From Methylomonas rapida (lineage in GTDB: Bacteria > Pseudomonadota > Gammaproteobacteria > Methylococcales > Methylomonadaceae), in the NCBI RefSeq assembly GCF_024360925.2, contig NZ_CP113517.1, forward strand, positions 1-64,000: 64,000 nucleotides of DNA, given 5' to 3'. Shown piece by piece: positions 61,914-64,000 of the stretch. Position numbers and translations under genes: made by a program. The notes below the pieces were generated by a model. It was given only the letters and a program-made list of their open reading frames with translations. It did no database searches and had not been told where the DNA came from. Numbering within the stretch: position 1 is the first letter of the stretch; the number at the start of each line of letters is the position of its first letter.

Positions 61914-63110
61914 ATGACTACAAAAGAACTCTCTGACGATAATGCGAAGGCCGATAATTCGGTTGAAGAAAGTTCGCTAGAAGACGAGGATAAATCAGGC
62001 TCCGATTTGAAGATGAAGCCTTGGAATCCGAATGATATTCGGATTACGACTAAAAACTTCACTATCCGAGAGATTTATACCCAGATCGAAGATAAAGAAC
62101 CAGATCAAGAAAAAGAGTTGGATTTAGCGCCCGATTTTCAACGAGCTTTCGTTTGGAACACCAAGCAACAGATACGCCTTATTGAATCAATTCTATTAGG
62201 CATCCCTCTTCCTGCTTTTTACTTTAATCAGGATAAAGATGGTGCTCAACAGGTGATTGACGGTGTTCAGCGACTGACTACGATCAAACACTTTATGTCT
62301 AATCAATTGGAGTTGAAGGAAGAGCATCTTGAATATCTGAGTCCACTGAAAGGGGCTACATTTTCTACTCTCGATCCCGCAACCAAGCGGCGATTTGCCG
62401 GCACTCAGATAGTGGCTCATGTGATCGAGCCGCAAACGCCGGACGACGTTAAATACGATATTTTTAACCGTGTTAATACCGGGGGTAGTCCTTTAACTGC
62501 TCAGGAGATTCGTCACTGCATGAGTAAGGAACGCTCTCGAAAATTTTTGCGAAAACTGGTTGAAAGCGAAAGTTTCGATCAGGTTATGGGCGACTTTTTT
62601 TGGCGAAGAGATTCAACAGGGAAGCTGGTTCGCGATAGCAAAAGGATGACAGATAGAGAAATGGCATTACGTTTCTGCGCTTTTCATGTCGTGCCACTAG
62701 AAAAATATGCTGAGGCATCGAGTCTGGATGCATTTCTGTTGGACTTTTCTCGATGGCTAGATCAACAAGCTAAACCGGCGGATTTAAAAAAACTAGAAAC
62801 CGCATTTCAACAAGCAATGAGAAATTGTCATGAAGTATTTGGTGTCAGCGCATTTCGCCGGTGGGCTCCAAACAACCAATCACCAAGTGGCCGCATCAAC
62901 CGAGCCATTTTTGAATCTCAAGCTTTAGCGCTCGCTGATTATTCCCTGGAAATTGTTAGCACGCATAAAGATACTATCCAAAACGCCTTAAGGAAACTCT
63001 TTAAAAACCGAGACTACGATACCTCTGTAAGCGCTGGAACAGGTTCCTACAAAAAGGTCGAAGACCGGTTGCTTAAGCCTCGCAAAGCCCTGGAGAAAAT
63101 TCTCAAATGA
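61914..63110 (+). CDS. DUF262 (GmrSD-type/ParB-like) protein
   Basis: 398 aa. The N-terminal DUF262 domain is clear: DFQRAFVWNTKQQIRLIESI, LLGIPLPAFYF and the catalytic-type QVIDGVQRLTTIKHF. This is a ParB/Srx-like fold found in type IV restriction enzymes such as GmrSD and in other defence proteins. No C-terminal HNH (DUF1524) domain is seen, so it is not a full GmrSD. The ATG at 61914 fits better than the one at 61869. It overlaps the following ATPase gene by 4 bp (ATGA); the two form a probable two-gene defence cassette. Confidence 0.82.
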   Translation: MTTKELSDDNAKADNSVEESSLEDEDKSGSDLKMKPWNPNDIRITTKNFTIREIYTQIEDKEPDQEKELDLAPDFQRAFVWNTKQQIRLIESILLGIPLPAFYFNQDKDGAQQVIDGVQRLTTIKHFMSNQLELKEEHLEYLSPLKGATFSTLDPATKRRFAGTQIVAHVIEPQTPDDVKYDIFNRVNTGGSPLTAQEIRHCMSKERSRKFLRKLVESESFDQVMGDFFWRRDSTGKLVRDSKRMTDREMALRFCAFHVVPLEKYAEASSLDAFLLDFSRWLDQQAKPADLKKLETAFQQAMRNCHEVFGVSAFRRWAPNNQSPSGRINRAIFESQALALADYSLEIVSTHKDTIQNALRKLFKNRDYDTSVSAGTGSYKKVEDRLLKPRKALEKILK

Positions 63111-64000
63111 TCCGTGAATTTAAACTGCGCGGTTTCAAGATGTTTGCTGACGCCAGCTTTGAAATGGCGCCACTGACTATTCTGGCCGGCATGAACGGTG
63201 CCGGTAAAACTTCAGTTATCCATGCTTTACTGCTTGTTGAAGAAGCTCGCCGACGAGGGGACAAAATTGTTCCTCTCAATGGGTCGTTTGGCTTGGAGTT
63301 AGGCGCGTTCGAAGACATCCTAAATTGGAACAGCCAGGATGCAGTGAGCTTTGATCTCACGGATGATAACGATACAGTCTATTCATGGGAGTTGGCTGGG
63401 AATGCCAGCTCACTCTATGCAGAGATACAAAAACATCCCACACAGCTTCCACCGCTCTTCGACGAAGGTGAAAGAATGTTTCAGTATCTTTGCGCCGAAC
63501 GTTACGGTCCGCGCAATATACTCGGCTCGGCGGCATTGCCGCCCGACTTGCTGGAAGTAGGCTTTCGTGGAGAGTACAGCGCCCAGGTTCTCTATAGCCT
63601 TGATAGTTTAGCCATCGCCGAATCTCGCCGTTGCCCTGGATTCGGCGAAGAGGATGCCGCGTTATTGAAATTCGAGACAGAGCGGTGGCTATCCAGGATT
63701 GCTCGCTCCGTACAGATTGATACCGATTCCATTTCTATTAGGACAGTAACCGCGCTGCGTTTCCGCGTTCCCGATGGCGAGTGGGTTCGGCCGCCCAACA
63801 TGGGCTTTGGGGTAACTTACGCGCTTCCGGTAATCCTGGCTGGCCTGACGGCTGGAAACGGCGGACTCTTAATCGTGGAAAATCCCGAAGCGCACCTCCA
63901 CCCTGCCGGCCAATCGCAAATGGGATATTTCCTTGCGGCTATGGCATCTGCCGGTGTTCAGGTCGTGGTAGAAACCCATTCCGACCATGTCTTAAACGGT
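63107..64000 (+). CDS. DUF3696-type RecF/OLD-like ATPase, partial (runs off the window)
   Basis: 298 codons are open to the window edge with no stop. Walker A AGMNGAGKTSVIHALLLV (about residue 28), Walker B LLIVENPEAHLHPAGQ (about 256), and the H-loop VETHSDHVLNG at the edge. This is the ABC-type ATPase arrangement of DUF3696/AAA_21 proteins that pair with DUF262 proteins. Start ATG overlaps the DUF262 stop. The remaining C terminus is outside the window. Confidence 0.85.
   Translation, partial: MIREFKLRGFKMFADASFEMAPLTILAGMNGAGKTSVIHALLLVEEARRRGDKIVPLNGSFGLELGAFEDILNWNSQDAVSFDLTDDNDTVYSWELAGNASSLYAEIQKHPTQLPPLFDEGERMFQYLCAERYGPRNILGSAALPPDLLEVGFRGEYSAQVLYSLDSLAIAESRRCPGFGEEDAALLKFETERWLSRIARSVQIDTDSISIRTVTALRFRVPDGEWVRPPNMGFGVTYALPVILAGLTAGNGGLLIVENPEAHLHPAGQSQMGYFLAAMASAGVQVVVETHSDHVLNG

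Noticed and set aside
61914..63110. Full GmrSD type IV restriction enzyme
   Set aside because: The DUF262 part is clear but no C-terminal DUF1524 HNH nuclease is present, and the partner is a DUF3696-like ATPase.

Overview
The window reads as the dnaA-end of a gammaproteobacterial chromosome, most likely a methanotroph of the Methylococcales (Methylomonas-like). Supporting this are the order dnaA-dnaN-recF-gyrB, the octaheme hydroxylamine oxidoreductase pair haoA-haoB (kept by many methanotrophs to detoxify hydroxylamine), and a full gammaproteobacterial housekeeping set. The genus is an inference. No rRNA, tRNA or CRISPR array was seen.

Layout. (1) 1-6215: replication-initiation core dnaA, dnaN, recF, gyrB, with DnaA-box-like sites between dnaA and dnaN and two parS (ParB-binding) sites around the recF stop. 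(2) 6224-39580: a 33.4-kb Tn7-like transposon inserted 8 bp after the gyrB stop codon. Its ends are TGT...ACA, with near-identical ~25-bp terminal inverted repeats, further internal copies of the same repeat, and a perfect 7-bp direct repeat (GGAGTAT) on both flanks. It encodes TnsA, TnsB, TnsC and two TniQ/TnsD proteins. Its cargo is mostly anti-phage or anti-plasmid defence: a SIR2-APAZ-Argonaute fusion, a type I Wadjet system (jetABCD), a WYL regulator with a 1,823-aa helicase-nuclease, and an unassigned three-gene cassette. (3) 39581-61781: ordinary chromosome. It holds the likely displaced gyrB terminator, hicBA, a P450, a Uma2 nuclease, a NlpE-like protein, ProQ, haoBA, a TalC/FSA aldolase, a DnaQ/GIY-YIG nuclease, pirin, azoreductase, a CBS-PAS-GGDEF-EAL protein, serine dehydratase, WrbA, an ArsC-like protein and hldE. 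(4) 61914-64000: a second accessory patch, DUF262 plus a DUF3696-type ATPase, running off the window.

Two insertion sequences lie inside defence genes of the transposon. An ISL3-family element (8235-9629, 8-bp duplication AAGATCCT) splits the SIR2-APAZ-Argonaute fusion almost exactly at the junction between its SIR2-APAZ and MID-PIWI halves. Removing it restores one open frame. An IS1380-family element (22598-24265, 5-bp duplication AAAAA) interrupts jetD, and removing it also restores the frame. The Argonaute may therefore survive as a two-polypeptide system, while Wadjet has probably lost JetD.

Working model: one of the TniQ proteins, probably the longer one with three extra helix-turn-helix-like segments, recognises the conserved 3' end of gyrB and directs insertion just after it, as TnsD does at glmS. 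The tnsA-proximal end faces gyrB, the same orientation as Tn7 at glmS. The most notable findings are this gyrB-attached, defence-loaded element, the IS-split Argonaute fusion, and the uncharacterised three-gene cassette beside the right end.
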